From Gammaproteobacteria bacterium CG_4_10_14_0_2_um_filter_38_22 (GTDB lineage Bacteria > Pseudomonadota > Gammaproteobacteria > Coxiellales > Coxiellaceae), in contig PFPT01000030.1 in the NCBI GenBank assembly GCA_002793195.1, positions 1 to 59,329 of the forward strand: 59,329 bases of DNA, in the 5' to 3' direction. The position numbers and the translations under genes were made by a program. The notes below the pieces were generated by a model that was not told the DNA's origin, did no database searches, and worked only from the letters and a program-made list of their open reading frames with translations. This document shows positions 33,804-43,299 of the stretch, one piece after another; the first letter of the stretch is position 1, and every line of letters starts with the position of its first letter.

Positions 33804-34163
33804 TTAAACCAACTCACTTTTTGCAATCACATATTCTTCAACTGGTTTTCCACCAATTAAATGCGATTGGATAATTTTCTCTAGAACCGCTGGCGTGCAA
33901 CGTTTATACCAAACACCATCTGGATAAACGACAGCAATAGGGCCTTCACAACACACACGCAAACAATTTGCTTTTGTGCGATAAATACCGCCATCACCTG
34001 TCAAATTCAAGTCATCCAAGCGCTGCTTTAAAAATTCCCATGACGCCATGCCATCTGCTTTCATACAACACTTGGCTTTCGCTTGATCGCAACATAAAAA
34101 AATATGATGACGAATTTTATTTATCTTTAGCTTATCTATTTTTTGTTGAAGTTGGTCTATCAT
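33804..34163 (-). CDS. Thioredoxin-like [2Fe-2S] ferredoxin
   Basis: 119 residues from ATG 34163, seven bases after GAGGTG. Four cysteines placed as in thioredoxin-like 2Fe-2S ferredoxins: [13 protein letters not shown] in the first strand-loop and CLRVCCEGP later, followed by VVYPDGVWY. These small proteins carry electrons for unknown partners and are frequent beside fabV or DUF2797 genes in gammaproteobacteria. It sits 14 bases after the fabV stop and nine bases before the DUF2797 start, in one probable transcript. No other redox enzyme of this transcript is present in the window. Confidence 0.88.
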   Translation of the reverse strand: MIDQLQQKIDKLKINKIRHHIFLCCDQAKAKCCMKADGMASWEFLKQRLDDLNLTGDGGIYRTKANCLRVCCEGPIAVVYPDGVWYKRCTPAVLEKIIQSHLIGGKPVEEYVIAKSELV

Positions 34164-34177
34164 CAATAATCACCTCA

Positions 34178-35371
34178 CTATTCAATCGAGGGTATTTTGA
34201 TATCGACTTCGATATCTTGCTGGTAATCCACGCCATCTATTTCAAATCCAAATAATTGATAAAAATCGCGACGATATCCAGCCAAATCAGACAACTGATT
34301 GATGTTTTCCGTTGAAATGATTTTCCAAATGTCTGCTACTTTTTTTTGCACATCTGCCCGCATTTCTAAATCATCAATGCGAACACGTTGCTCATCATCC
34401 ACAGCAATGACTTTTCCCGTATAAACAAAATCATGCAACAAACGATAGATTTGCTCGATACAACCCTCATGCGTGCCTTGCTCTTTCATAATTTTAAATA
34501 AAATAGACATATATAAAGGCACAACAGGAATAGCTGAGCTGGCTTGCGTCACGAGCGCTTTGTTCACAGATACAAATGCACGCCCCCCAGTTTGTTTTAA
34601 TTGTTCATCCATTTCATGTGCGGTTGCTAGCAAATCATCTTTTGCTTTGCCAATCGTACCGTTCTTATAAATAGCATGTGTTAACTCAGGGCCAACATAA
34701 CTGTATGCAAATGTAATAGCATCATCAGCCAATACTTTTTCTGCGTGTAATAAATCTATCCATAATTTCCAATCTTCACCGCCCATAACAGAAATGGTAT
34801 TCTCAATTTCTGCTTCTGTTGCAGGCTGAATAGTCACGTCACTCACAACACCTGTTAATGGATCAACTGTTTTATTACCATAAACACTGTCTACTGGCTT
34901 TAAAACCGAACTGAAAACATCACCTGTCTTAGGATGAACTCGACGCGGCGATGCCAAACTGTAAATAACCAAATCTACTTTTCCCAAATCATCGCGAATC
35001 AAGTCAACCACTTGTCTTTTGATTTCATCTGAAAAGGCATCACCATTAATACTCTTGGCATAATGTCCTTCAAGATGCGCAATCGCTTCAAATGCTGCTG
35101 AATTATACCAACCCGCTGTTGCTGTTCTTTTGTCTGTTGCCTCTCTTTCAAAAAAAACGCCAATTGTTTTCGCATTGGCCCCGTACGTTGTCGCAATACG
35201 TGACGCCAAACCATATCCCGTTGATGCACCGATAATTAACACATTTTTTGGTGCTGGCGATAACTTGGGCTGTGATTTCACATACGCTACTTGCTTCAAC
35301 ACATTTTGATAACAACCAGCAGCATGCGCAGTAGTACAAATAAAACCACGTACTTTCGGTTCAACGATCAT
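34178..35371 (-). CDS. fabV: Enoyl-[acyl-carrier-protein] reductase FabV
   Basis: 397 residues, the usual FabV length. NAD-binding LIIGASTGYGLASRI lies at about residues 44-58, the triclosan-resistant family loop VYSLASPRR follows, and the catalytic Y-x8-K is in YKNGTIGKAK. The enzyme reduces trans-2-enoyl-ACP (or CoA) in the last step of each fatty-acid elongation cycle. FabV rather than FabI as reductase occurs in several gammaproteobacteria, including members of Legionellales and Vibrio. It heads a minus-strand run with the ferredoxin and DUF2797 genes. About 200 AT-rich bases upstream separate it from a divergent MFS gene and should contain both promoters. Confidence 0.96.
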   Translation of the reverse strand: MIVEPKVRGFICTTAHAAGCYQNVLKQVAYVKSQPKLSPAPKNVLIIGASTGYGLASRIATTYGANAKTIGVFFEREATDKRTATAGWYNSAAFEAIAHLEGHYAKSINGDAFSDEIKRQVVDLIRDDLGKVDLVIYSLASPRRVHPKTGDVFSSVLKPVDSVYGNKTVDPLTGVVSDVTIQPATEAEIENTISVMGGEDWKLWIDLLHAEKVLADDAITFAYSYVGPELTHAIYKNGTIGKAKDDLLATAHEMDEQLKQTGGRAFVSVNKALVTQASSAIPVVPLYMSILFKIMKEQGTHEGCIEQIYRLLHDFVYTGKVIAVDDEQRVRIDDLEMRADVQKKVADIWKIISTENINQLSDLAGYRRDFYQLFGFEIDGVDYQQDIEVDIKIPSIE

Positions 35372-35573
35372 GTAAAGACTCCTAACAGCTTGATTAATTC
35401 GAAAAGCAGTTTATCAGTTCTTATTATAAATAAGTAAGGTTTTTGTCGTTCAATTCGTACACTTCCAGCTCTTTCGTTTTTCAAATTAGTACAATACAAT
35501 GCTTTCTGGTAGAATTCCGAGTAATTTAAAGATTAGAAAAATATATCAAGAAAAATCAATAAGGTAGCCATTG

Positions 35574-36932
35574 ATGAGAACGCTTAATCTCCGTAATATT
35601 CCCTTCATTTCTGAAAACGCTATTCCATGGATTATTTGGAGCATTGCTGGTCTTTACTATTTTTTTGAAATTATTATTCGCACATTGCCTGGCACAATGT
35701 CACATACATTGATGCACATTTTTCAAGTTAACGCATCATCCCTCTCTGTGCTCACTTCTTTCTTTTATTACGTTGCTTATGTTGCCATGCAAATTCCAGC
35801 CGGGTTATTGGTTGATCGTTATTCTGTAAAAAAAGTTTTATTTTTTGCCTGCTTATCTTGTGTATTTGGTTTTATTATTTTTAATAGCACACGTGATTAT
35901 CATTGGGCTGAATTTGGCCGCTTAGTCATCGGATTGGGCAGTGCGTTTGCTTATGTTTCTGCATTAAAAGTGGCATCAGTTTGGCTGTCTCGTCGTCATT
36001 TCGGTTTTGCAACTACTATCATGGATTCACTGGGCGTATTAGGTGCAATGTTTGCTGATGATATCTTGGCACACCTAAACATTACCTCTGGCATTGAAAG
36101 CTCATTCCAATTATTGATCATCATCGGATTGTTTATCGCTTTTTTAATTATCTTTGTATTAAAAGACATGCCGGATTCTAAAGTTAAAAACAAACATCAC
36201 ACTAGCTTAAATACTAACGACAAAACCGACATCTTTAAAAAATTATTATTTATCGGAAAAAGCCCACAAATTTGGCTGATTGGTATTGTCGGCTGTTTGT
36301 TTTATTTACCCTCTGCTGTACTCAGTGATTTGTTTGGCATCCCTTTTTTAGAAAAGGTTTATCATTTATCAAGAGAAACAGCGCCTGTTTGCATGTCCAT
36401 TTTTCTGGCGGGCTGGGGAATTTGTGGACCTTTTCTGGGATTGTATTCTGATAAAGTCGGCAAACGCTGCATGCCCATCACAACCACCATGTTTATCGAA
36501 GTTGTTTTGTTTTCTATTGTTCTCTACACGCCTGCTTTAACAGGACACTTGGTACCTGAGCCCCTTCTTTTTATTTTATTCTTTTTTATGGGTGCCGCAA
36601 TGGGAACACATCCGCTTTTATTTGCGCTTGCAAAAGAAAATTATTCAAACAAAATTGCAGGTACCGTCGTTGCATTTACCAATACATTAATCATGCTCAG
36701 CGGCCTACTAATCACACCACTGGTTGGTCATTTGTTGGATGTAAGCCATCATAGTTTAGATAAAATTGGCACAGAACATTACACTACTGCCAATTACGTT
36801 TTTGCTTTATCTGTTATTCCGATCTCACTGGTGATTTGCTTATTACTGATGATCTTCATAAAAGAAACAGGGGCATTAAAAGAAGATGTGCAACAAAAAT
36901 TCGATGAAGATTTAGCAAAACTAACAAATTAG
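35574..36932 (+). CDS. MFS transporter, Legionella type
   Basis: About 452 residues from ATG 35574, which lies at good distance from AAGG (a TTG three bases earlier is possible). Twelve hydrophobic segments with the A motif after helix 2 (GLLVDRYSVKK) and a second copy in the middle (LYSDKVGKR). Members of this group (phthalate/hexuronate-like permeases) are strongly expanded in Legionella and Coxiella and are thought to import amino acids or other host metabolites, but the substrate cannot be assigned. A related carrier lies at 41329-42582. It is a single-gene unit between fabV and the 4.5S RNA gene. Confidence 0.88.
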   Translation: MRTLNLRNIPFISENAIPWIIWSIAGLYYFFEIIIRTLPGTMSHTLMHIFQVNASSLSVLTSFFYYVAYVAMQIPAGLLVDRYSVKKVLFFACLSCVFGFIIFNSTRDYHWAEFGRLVIGLGSAFAYVSALKVASVWLSRRHFGFATTIMDSLGVLGAMFADDILAHLNITSGIESSFQLLIIIGLFIAFLIIFVLKDMPDSKVKNKHHTSLNTNDKTDIFKKLLFIGKSPQIWLIGIVGCLFYLPSAVLSDLFGIPFLEKVYHLSRETAPVCMSIFLAGWGICGPFLGLYSDKVGKRCMPITTTMFIEVVLFSIVLYTPALTGHLVPEPLLFILFFFMGAAMGTHPLLFALAKENYSNKIAGTVVAFTNTLIMLSGLLITPLVGHLLDVSHHSLDKIGTEHYTTANYVFALSVIPISLVICLLLMIFIKETGALKEDVQQKFDEDLAKLTN

Positions 36933-36985
36933 TCTTAACATCTGTCGTCAAACTGTTTTATATAAAATCCAGTGCGGTGCTGCAG

Positions 36986-37014
36986 TAGCCAACAGATAAA
37001 AAATTCGCTAGAAT
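36986..37014 (+). promoter_or_regulatory. Probable sigma70 promoter of the 4.5S RNA gene
   Basis: TAGCCA (-35, 36986-36991), 17 bases, TAGAAT (-10, 37009-37014). Transcription would begin near 37021, about 25 bases before the mature RNA, as for other processed small RNAs. Confidence 0.4.
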
Positions 37015-37043
37015 CTTTGCTCTTGTTTATCATGGTTTTTAAA

Positions 37044-37158
<115 letters not shown>

Positions 37159-37197
37159 TTAAAAACACCGTACCGTATTTAACTGATGCGATAAATA

Positions 37198-38706
37198 ATG
37201 ACCTACCTTGCACTGGCTCGAAAATGGCGTCCACGACGATTCGATCAAATCGTCGGCCAAACGCACGTTGTTCAAACGCTCACGCACGCGCTCACACAAA
37301 ATAAAATTCATCATGCCTACTTATTTACTGGCACACACGGCACTGGCAAAACCACGATCGCTCGCATTTTTGCAAAATGTTTAAATTGCGAAACAGGTAT
37401 TACAGCAACACCTTGCGAAACCTGTTCTCATTGCCAAGAAATTAACTCAGGTCGTTTTCCTGATTTATATGAAATAGATGCCGCTTCTCGAACCAAAGTC
37501 GAAGATACGCGTGAATTTTTAGATAATATTCCCTATGCACCAGCAAAAGGTCGATTCAAAGTTTATCTAATTGATGAAGTTCATATGTTGTCTGCTCACA
37601 GTTTTAATGCCTTGCTAAAAACATTAGAAGAACCACCCGCTCACGTTAAATTTTTATTAGCCACAACTGACCCACAAAAATTACCCGCTACTGTATTATC
37701 ACGCTGTTTGCAGTTTCATTTATCCAAAATGACAACTGAACAAATTGAAAATCAATTGATCTTAATTTTAAATGCAGAAAAAATTACTTTTGAGGCAGAT
37801 GCCCTTAAATCACTGAGTGAAGCTGCTGACGGTAGCATGCGAGACGCACTCAGCTTGCTTGATCAATGCATTGCATTTTGTAATGGCACAATCAAAACGA
37901 TAGATACACAAAAAATGCTGGGCTTGTCTGATCGCGCAGAAATGACTGCATTATTAAAAACCATTCACACATCAGATGCGAATGGCGCATTAACACTCAC
38001 GCAATCTTGGGCCAATAAAGGCATTCATTTTTCGCGATGCTTATCTGAATTACTCACACAGTTATATCAAATCAGTGTGATGCAATCAGTAGGAAAAAAT
38101 GTGTTTAAAAAAATGGAGTTATATGACTGCGCCCGCACAATTTCACAAGAAGACATTCAACTCTACTACCAAATCGCTCTAATCAGCCAACGTGACTTAC
38201 CATTCGCACCCACACCTCAAATTGGTTTTGAAATGATGGTAATGCGCATGATGACTTTTACACCTGAAAAAAATAACGCATCACGTACTGTAAAAACACA
38301 TACTGCCATCGAACCCAAAGTCATATCGGCCGATTGGAATACACTGCTCCCAAAATTGAACCTTTCCGGCCCAACGCTGGCGCTGGCTCAACACTGCATA
38401 ATCAAAACACACACAGATCATGCCGTGCATTTTATCATTCAACCCAAGTTTGCTGCCTTGTCGAGCACACGACCACGCCAACGCCTCCAAGATGCATTAA
38501 CAGACTATGTTGGTCGTCCCATTCAAGTGACTATCACAGCCGAAGAAAGCAGCATAGCAACGCCAGCGCAACACGCTGAGCAAAAACAAGCGGAAACAAA
38601 AAAATCAGCAAAAAAAGCGATTACTGCTGACCAAACAGTTCAACGGATTGTAAAACAATTTGATGCTACTCTAATTGAAGACAGTATCGAACCTTCAAAC
38701 CATTAA
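37198..38706 (+). CDS. dnaX: DNA polymerase III subunit gamma/tau
   Basis: 502 residues, shorter than E. coli tau (643). The AAA+ core is complete: Walker [12 protein letters not shown], four zinc-binding Cys (CLNCETG ... CETCSHC), Walker [10 protein letters not shown], and the sensor-1 region. Domain III follows to about residue 350; the C-terminal part is short and Lys/Gln/Ala-rich. Codons 466-473 contain two A7 runs (38598-38604, 38610-38616) of the slippery type, and a -1 shift would end at TGA 38628-38630, giving a product about 26 residues shorter. DnaX forms the clamp loader that assembles the beta clamp. It is followed 17 bases later by a YbaB-like gene. Confidence 0.96.
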   Translation: MTYLALARKWRPRRFDQIVGQTHVVQTLTHALTQNKIHHAYLFTGTHGTGKTTIARIFAKCLNCETGITATPCETCSHCQEINSGRFPDLYEIDAASRTKVEDTREFLDNIPYAPAKGRFKVYLIDEVHMLSAHSFNALLKTLEEPPAHVKFLLATTDPQKLPATVLSRCLQFHLSKMTTEQIENQLILILNAEKITFEADALKSLSEAADGSMRDALSLLDQCIAFCNGTIKTIDTQKMLGLSDRAEMTALLKTIHTSDANGALTLTQSWANKGIHFSRCLSELLTQLYQISVMQSVGKNVFKKMELYDCARTISQEDIQLYYQIALISQRDLPFAPTPQIGFEMMVMRMMTFTPEKNNASRTVKTHTAIEPKVISADWNTLLPKLNLSGPTLALAQHCIIKTHTDHAVHFIIQPKFAALSSTRPRQRLQDALTDYVGRPIQVTITAEESSIATPAQHAEQKQAETKKSAKKAITADQTVQRIVKQFDATLIEDSIEPSNH

Positions 38707-38723
38707 ACAAACCGGAGAAAAAT

Positions 38724-39116
38724 ATGCCAGACAAAAAAGACGAGAATCAACTATTATCAGAAATTCAAAGCAGCATCATGGACATGCAAAGTCACATGCA
38801 ATCAACTTATCAAAATTTAGCTGATATCAAAGTGAGCGGAGAGTCATCTGATAAAACAGTCAAAATCATAATGACAGCAACCTATACTTTTGTTGATATC
38901 GACTTCAATGAAAAAGCACTGCAAGGTGGCGTAAAAGAATTCAAATTACGTATTCGCGAAGCATGGGAAAACGTGGTGAAAAAAATTCAGGAAACCACAC
39001 AAAATAAAACCATTGAATTGCTGCAACAAATGCAAATTCCTGAAGAGATTCGCAATTTATCGACACCAACCGAGCAAAAGGCTATTGAAACAGATAAAGA
39101 CAGCGATAAAGAATAA
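38724..39116 (+). CDS. Divergent YbaB/EbfC-family protein
   Basis: 130 residues with the general YbaB pattern: an N-terminal helix ([18 protein letters not shown]), a strand [20 protein letters not shown], then [13 protein letters not shown] and a long C-terminal helix. It lacks the family's usual ending and is longer at the C-terminus than typical YbaB (about 108). The canonical YbaB of this locus is encoded after recR at 39756-40082; normally ybaB sits where this gene is, between dnaX and recR. So this is either an old duplicate or a diverged copy that kept the ancestral location. YbaB proteins form dimers that bind DNA as nucleoid-associated proteins; DNA binding here is untested. Confidence 0.7.
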   Translation: MPDKKDENQLLSEIQSSIMDMQSHMQSTYQNLADIKVSGESSDKTVKIIMTATYTFVDIDFNEKALQGGVKEFKLRIREAWENVVKKIQETTQNKTIELLQQMQIPEEIRNLSTPTEQKAIETDKDSDKE

Positions 39117-39119
39117 AGT

Positions 39120-39722
39120 ATGTTCAGTCCACTGACAAAACAATTAATTGATGCACTCCGCAGATTACCTGGCATTGGCCCAAAATCCGCACAACGATTG
39201 GCTTATCAGTTATTGGCAACCAAAGGCCGTGAAAAAGCACAAACCTTATCGGACGCATTAAGACAAGCCATTTTGTCAGTAGGATATTGCGAACGCTGTA
39301 GACAGTTTACAGAGCAAGCGCTTTGCGAATTGTGCAACAACCCCAAACGCGACCATACTTTATTATGCGTGGTAGAAAGCCCTGCTGATGTAATCGCCTT
39401 AGAACAAACACATGCTTTTCATGGCTGCTATTTTGTATTGCACGGACATTTATCTCCATTAGATGGCATATCAGCAGAAGATATCGGTGTACCGCAATTG
39501 TTAACGCTATTGCAAAATGAACCTATAAAAGAAGTGATTTTAGCAACAAACCCCACGATTGAAGGCAAAGCAACAGCGCAATATTTAGCTAATCAAATCG
39601 ATTCAAAAAAAATAATCTGTTCGCGGATCGCGCACGGCGTTCCCATTGGTGGCGAGCTGGAGTATTTGGATGGCAGTACATTGTCACACGCCTTTTATTC
39701 TCGACAACCCATTGAACTATAA
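39120..39722 (+). CDS. recR: Recombination mediator RecR
   Basis: 200 residues, full length. Helix-hairpin-helix RLPGIGPKSAQRLA near the start, the four-Cys zinc motif CERCRQF ... CELCNN, and the Toprim domain with VVESPADVIALE and ATNPTIEGKATA. RecR works with RecO (and RecF) to load RecA on SSB-coated single-stranded DNA at gaps. It starts three bases after the preceding YbaB-like gene, and dnaX lies just upstream, the standard replication-repair cluster. Nothing unusual is seen in the motif residues. Confidence 0.97.
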   Translation: MFSPLTKQLIDALRRLPGIGPKSAQRLAYQLLATKGREKAQTLSDALRQAILSVGYCERCRQFTEQALCELCNNPKRDHTLLCVVESPADVIALEQTHAFHGCYFVLHGHLSPLDGISAEDIGVPQLLTLLQNEPIKEVILATNPTIEGKATAQYLANQIDSKKIICSRIAHGVPIGGELEYLDGSTLSHAFYSRQPIEL

Positions 39723-39755
39723 ATCATAAAAAAATAACGACTAAACGAGGCAAAC

Positions 39756-40082
39756 ATGTTTGGAAAATTAGGTGACTTAAGCAATTTAATGAAGAATGCT
39801 GGAAAAATTCAAGATATGATGAAAGAGACACAAGAAAAATTAGCAAAAATTGAAGTTACTGGCGAATCGGGTGCAGGCGCTGTCAAGATTACATTCAATG
39901 CACAAAACTATGCAAAATCCGTTCTAATTGATGATGATATTCTCAAAGAAGATAAAACTATTTTATTCGAACTCATCACTGCTGCCATTAATGATGGCGC
40001 ACAAAAAATTGAAAGAGAAAAAGAAAAAATGATGGGTGATTCTGGCATGCTGGGAAACATACTCTCAGATGAAGCAAAGTAG
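39756..40082 (+). CDS. ybaB: YbaB/EbfC nucleoid-associated protein
   Basis: 108 residues, the typical size. It has the N-terminal MFGKLGDLSNLMKNAGKIQDM helix pattern with the Met-rich alternation of the family, the central VTGESGAGAVKITFNAQ strand, the SVLIDDDIL turn, and a C-terminal helix. YbaB homodimers bind DNA non-specifically and may regulate gene expression. Its place after recR rather than between dnaX and recR is unusual and matches the presence of a diverged paralogue in the ancestral site (38724-39116). It is the last gene of the plus-strand dnaX operon; the downstream permease converges on it. Confidence 0.9.
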   Translation: MFGKLGDLSNLMKNAGKIQDMMKETQEKLAKIEVTGESGAGAVKITFNAQNYAKSVLIDDDILKEDKTILFELITAAINDGAQKIEREKEKMMGDSGMLGNILSDEAK

Positions 40083-40134
40083 AAGCGGCAGTTAGCACAG
40101 ATCAAACGCAGGGCATGAAATGAATTAATATACA

Positions 40135-41202
40135 CTACGATGATTTAGGCCACGCTCGCATTACAGAATCGGCCACTGTCGCGAGCGGAATTGCAAAAAA
40201 TACACCCCAAAATCCCCACAACCCACCAAAAACCAAGACCGCTAAAATAATGACGATGGGATGCAGATCCATGGTTTCAGAAAATAACCACGGCACCAAC
40301 ACATTCGCATCTAAAATAATAATGACCGCATAAGCAATTAACAATGCCACACTATGCGGTGATACTCCCCACTGCATTAATGCAATCACAAAAACAGGAA
40401 TCGTCACCACCACAGCGCCAATATAAGGAATAATCACAGATAAGCCTACTAAAACACCCAGCAATGCAGCATATTCCATACCCATGATAGAAAATGTAAT
40501 AGAGGTCACTAACCCAACAAGAATCACCTCAATAACACGGCCTCGCACATAACATCCAATTTTATTATTCACATCTTTCCAGACATTAGAAACCAAACTG
40601 CGATTTTTTGGCAAAAATTGAGAAAACCAACGCACAATCAACTTACTGTCTTTTAAAAAGAAAAATAATAACAAAGGCACTAAAATAAAATATAAAACCG
40701 CGGTAATGAGATTCGGAATTAATGCCCAGATATGCTTTAAAACACCCTGACCCATACGCGAAAATTCATTCTGAAGAAAGGAAATCGCTTGTTGAATACG
40801 CATATCAGAAAAAAGCGCAGGGTATTTTTGAATTAACGCATTAACCCAGTGATGACCATGAGAAAATGCATTGGGAAATTCAGTAATTAAATTTTGCAAT
40901 TGATGAACAACAATAGGTAACAGCCATATTAATGAAAAAACAACCAGATTGATAAACAATAAAAATACAATCACGACAGCCAAAATATGAGGACATCGCA
41001 ACCGCGTCAATAGACGCACAGCGGATAACAGCAGATAAGCCAACACAATACTAATTAACACAGGCATAAAAAAATCGCCGAAAAGCTCCAAAAACAGAAG
41101 GAAAAACAGCACTGTAAAAAACAGTCCAACCGCAGCTGGATCTGAAAAATTACGACGAAACCAAGCTGAAATAGAAGCTAGCAATGGGTTTGAATGACTC
41201 AT
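40135..41202 (-). CDS. AI-2E family membrane permease (PerM-like)
   Basis: 355 residues from ATG 41202, five bases after AGGTGA (a GTG nine bases earlier is weaker). About seven to eight hydrophobic helices in the two-block arrangement of the AI-2E/UPF0118 family: two helices at the start, a soluble helical insertion, then the conserved PLLLFFFLKDS segment and a final block ending LVFGGLWGFWGVFFAIPLAT. Members include TqsA and PerM; several act as sodium/proton antiporters rather than AI-2 exporters, so no substrate is assigned. It is oppositely oriented to the dnaX operon and is separated from the upstream MFS gene by about 125 AT-rich bases. Confidence 0.88.
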   Translation of the reverse strand: MSHSNPLLASISAWFRRNFSDPAAVGLFFTVLFFLLFLELFGDFFMPVLISIVLAYLLLSAVRLLTRLRCPHILAVVIVFLLFINLVVFSLIWLLPIVVHQLQNLITEFPNAFSHGHHWVNALIQKYPALFSDMRIQQAISFLQNEFSRMGQGVLKHIWALIPNLITAVLYFILVPLLLFFFLKDSKLIVRWFSQFLPKNRSLVSNVWKDVNNKIGCYVRGRVIEVILVGLVTSITFSIMGMEYAALLGVLVGLSVIIPYIGAVVVTIPVFVIALMQWGVSPHSVALLIAYAVIIILDANVLVPWLFSETMDLHPIVIILAVLVFGGLWGFWGVFFAIPLATVADSVMRAWPKSS

Positions 41203-41328
41203 CCGACTCACCTAGATTTTTCAATATGTCTTTACTATTCTAATACGCTTTAAGAAATGATTACTATACCCGTTTGAGCTCAAGATGCGAATCACATCAT
41301 TTAATGTGACACAGACAATTTGAAGCCG

Positions 41329-42582
41329 CTAAGAAGCCGTTTCAATGGATGTTGTTACAACCGAATTCATTTCAGATGAATAGGTTTCTCGCAACATAAA
41401 ACGCGTCATCAGAATGCCTGCCATTGATAACACGGGAAACAACCACAACCCTGCAAAATAACTTCCGGTATGCGCAACCACAATACCAAAAATTGGATTA
41501 ATCACACCACCACTGGCTGCTGCAGTCATATTAACTAACGCTGCTGCTGCACCATACACTTTTTTATGTACGGATTCTGCCGTTAATATAAATGATAATG
41601 TTTGCACGGATGCAGCCGCCCCCAATAAAAATAAAATAACCACAATTGAAATCGGGGTTAATATTTTAGTGTACGCTAAAAAAAAGCCACACAGGCATTG
41701 CATGACAAATGCAAATAATACGATACGTCGACGCGATTGCATTTTATCCGATATTTTTCCAATTAATAAACTGGCAATGGCCAATCCAATCCAAAAACTG
41801 GTAAGTAAATGAGCCGCCTGATGTTGCGACCACCCCATATTATGATTTAATAAACGCACCATCCAACTTGCCGCCAATACTGACACCGGTGCCCATGAAA
41901 TAAATCCTAAAATCGCAATGGTGATGATCTGTTTATTGATTAATAAACGCGGCAAATCCTTAATACGCACCATATCTGCAGCGGAAGGCTTATTGTAACT
42001 GGGATGCTTAGGTAAAAATAAATAAATCACAAACAATATAGCTGCAAAATAAATAACCACATGCATTGTGGCATCCCAACCAAAACGAGCAGTTAAAGTA
42101 GAACCCATCGCTTGACCAAAAATACTACCTAAGCAAGCAGCTACTTGCACAGCGCCCACCCCTATAGAGAAATATTTAGGTAACAACCAAGTTGAAACAG
42201 CATATACCGACATGACACAAGCGCATGCCGTTCCTGCACCAATTAAAAAACGCGCAGCAAACAACATTGCAAAATTACCGCTGTAATAAAACAACGCGGT
42301 TCCAATTGCACAGCAAGCCGCACACATAATTGCTGTTTTTTTAAGACCAATGCGATCTAAACAATACCCCAATGGAATTTGAAAAATGGTATATCCATAA
42401 AAAAAAGCAGCACTCAAGAAACCAAAAGATTCGGTTGTAATACTATATTTTATTAGAAATGAATGCGGCAAAATGCTGAATGACGTTTGCAATAAATAGT
42501 CATAACAGTAAAATAGCATATAAAGAAATGAAACGATTGCACCTAAAAAAACAGTTGCGCGATTGGTATTCAGCTCAGACAT
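41329..42582 (-). CDS. MFS transporter, Legionella type
   Basis: About 417 residues from ATG 42582 (MSELNTNRATV), preceded by AAGG; a TTG three codons upstream is possible. Twelve predicted helices with GYCLDRIGLKKT after helix 2 and ISDKMQSRRR in the middle, both A-motif-like. It resembles the other carrier at 35574-36932 and the broad ProP/phthalate-permease-like group that is expanded in Legionellales. Substrate unknown; nutrient uptake from a host cell is a common suggestion. Its start is only 27 bases from the divergent TrmH-type gene, so the two promoters must overlap with each other's 5' region. Confidence 0.87.
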   Translation of the reverse strand: MSELNTNRATVFLGAIVSFLYMLFYCYDYLLQTSFSILPHSFLIKYSITTESFGFLSAAFFYGYTIFQIPLGYCLDRIGLKKTAIMCAACCAIGTALFYYSGNFAMLFAARFLIGAGTACACVMSVYAVSTWLLPKYFSIGVGAVQVAACLGSIFGQAMGSTLTARFGWDATMHVVIYFAAILFVIYLFLPKHPSYNKPSAADMVRIKDLPRLLINKQIITIAILGFISWAPVSVLAASWMVRLLNHNMGWSQHQAAHLLTSFWIGLAIASLLIGKISDKMQSRRRIVLFAFVMQCLCGFFLAYTKILTPISIVVILFLLGAAASVQTLSFILTAESVHKKVYGAAAALVNMTAAASGGVINPIFGIVVAHTGSYFAGLWLFPVLSMAGILMTRFMLRETYSSEMNSVVTTSIETAS

Positions 42583-42609
42583 GTTTATCAACCTTTTTTA
42601 CGATACGGT

Positions 42610-43299
42610 ATGAAAAATAAAATAGCACAATCTTTATTTGAAAAATACGCGTGCTCACACATTATCAACACACTCTTGCCTTTTATTACCGATCAACGCA
42701 AAGCACGTATTGAATCTGTCATCCAATATCGATTGGACAGCATCACACTAGCACTCGAAAATCCAGCTGATATCAACAATGCGCTGGCTTGTGTGCGCAC
42801 TTGTGAAGCACTTGGCGTATCCACCATTCACATCATCTCACCCGAACACGATGCGCGCTATATTCATACCATCACGCAAAGCGCGTTTTATTGGGTTGAG
42901 ATTATTTTTCATCCTCATTTACAACATTTCTTACAAGCCATGAAAAATGAAAATCGTATTATTGCTGGCGCAGTATTAAATGCCAACACCCCACTTTCAG
43001 CCCTATCAATTGAAAAACCACTGTGCTTGCTAATTGGAAATGAGCATCGCGGACTGTCTGATGAAGCAAAAGCACAGTGTGATTACATCTTTTCCATTCC
43101 CATGTGCGGCATGATTGACAGTTTTAATTTATCGGTAGCCGCTGCAATCAGTTTATTCGACGTCACACAACGTAAACGACTGCAATTAAAAAACAAAACA
43201 GATTTAAACGAAAAAACAGCGACTCACTTACGCGCCAAGTATTATTTAAATAGTGTGAGTGCACGCGCGGCAAGTGAGTTACTTAAAAAATTAAAATAG
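42610..43299 (+). CDS. trmH: TrmH-family tRNA/rRNA 2'-O-ribose methyltransferase
   Basis: 229 residues of the SPOUT (SpoU) fold: LENPADINNALACVRTCEALG (motif 1 with the Asn and Arg), LLIGNEHRGLS (motif 2) and IPMCGMIDSFNLSVAAAI (motif 3, forming the knot and binding S-adenosylmethionine). The C-terminal extension with LRAKYYLNSV is typical of TrmH, which methylates G18 of tRNA, so that name is likely although rRNA methyltransferases RlmB share the core. It starts 27 bases from a divergent MFS gene and overlaps the 3' end of the convergent phosphodiesterase by nine bases, a compact gene arrangement. Confidence 0.88.
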   Translation: MKNKIAQSLFEKYACSHIINTLLPFITDQRKARIESVIQYRLDSITLALENPADINNALACVRTCEALGVSTIHIISPEHDARYIHTITQSAFYWVEIIFHPHLQHFLQAMKNENRIIAGAVLNANTPLSALSIEKPLCLLIGNEHRGLSDEAKAQCDYIFSIPMCGMIDSFNLSVAAAISLFDVTQRKRLQLKNKTDLNEKTATHLRAKYYLNSVSARAASELLKKLK

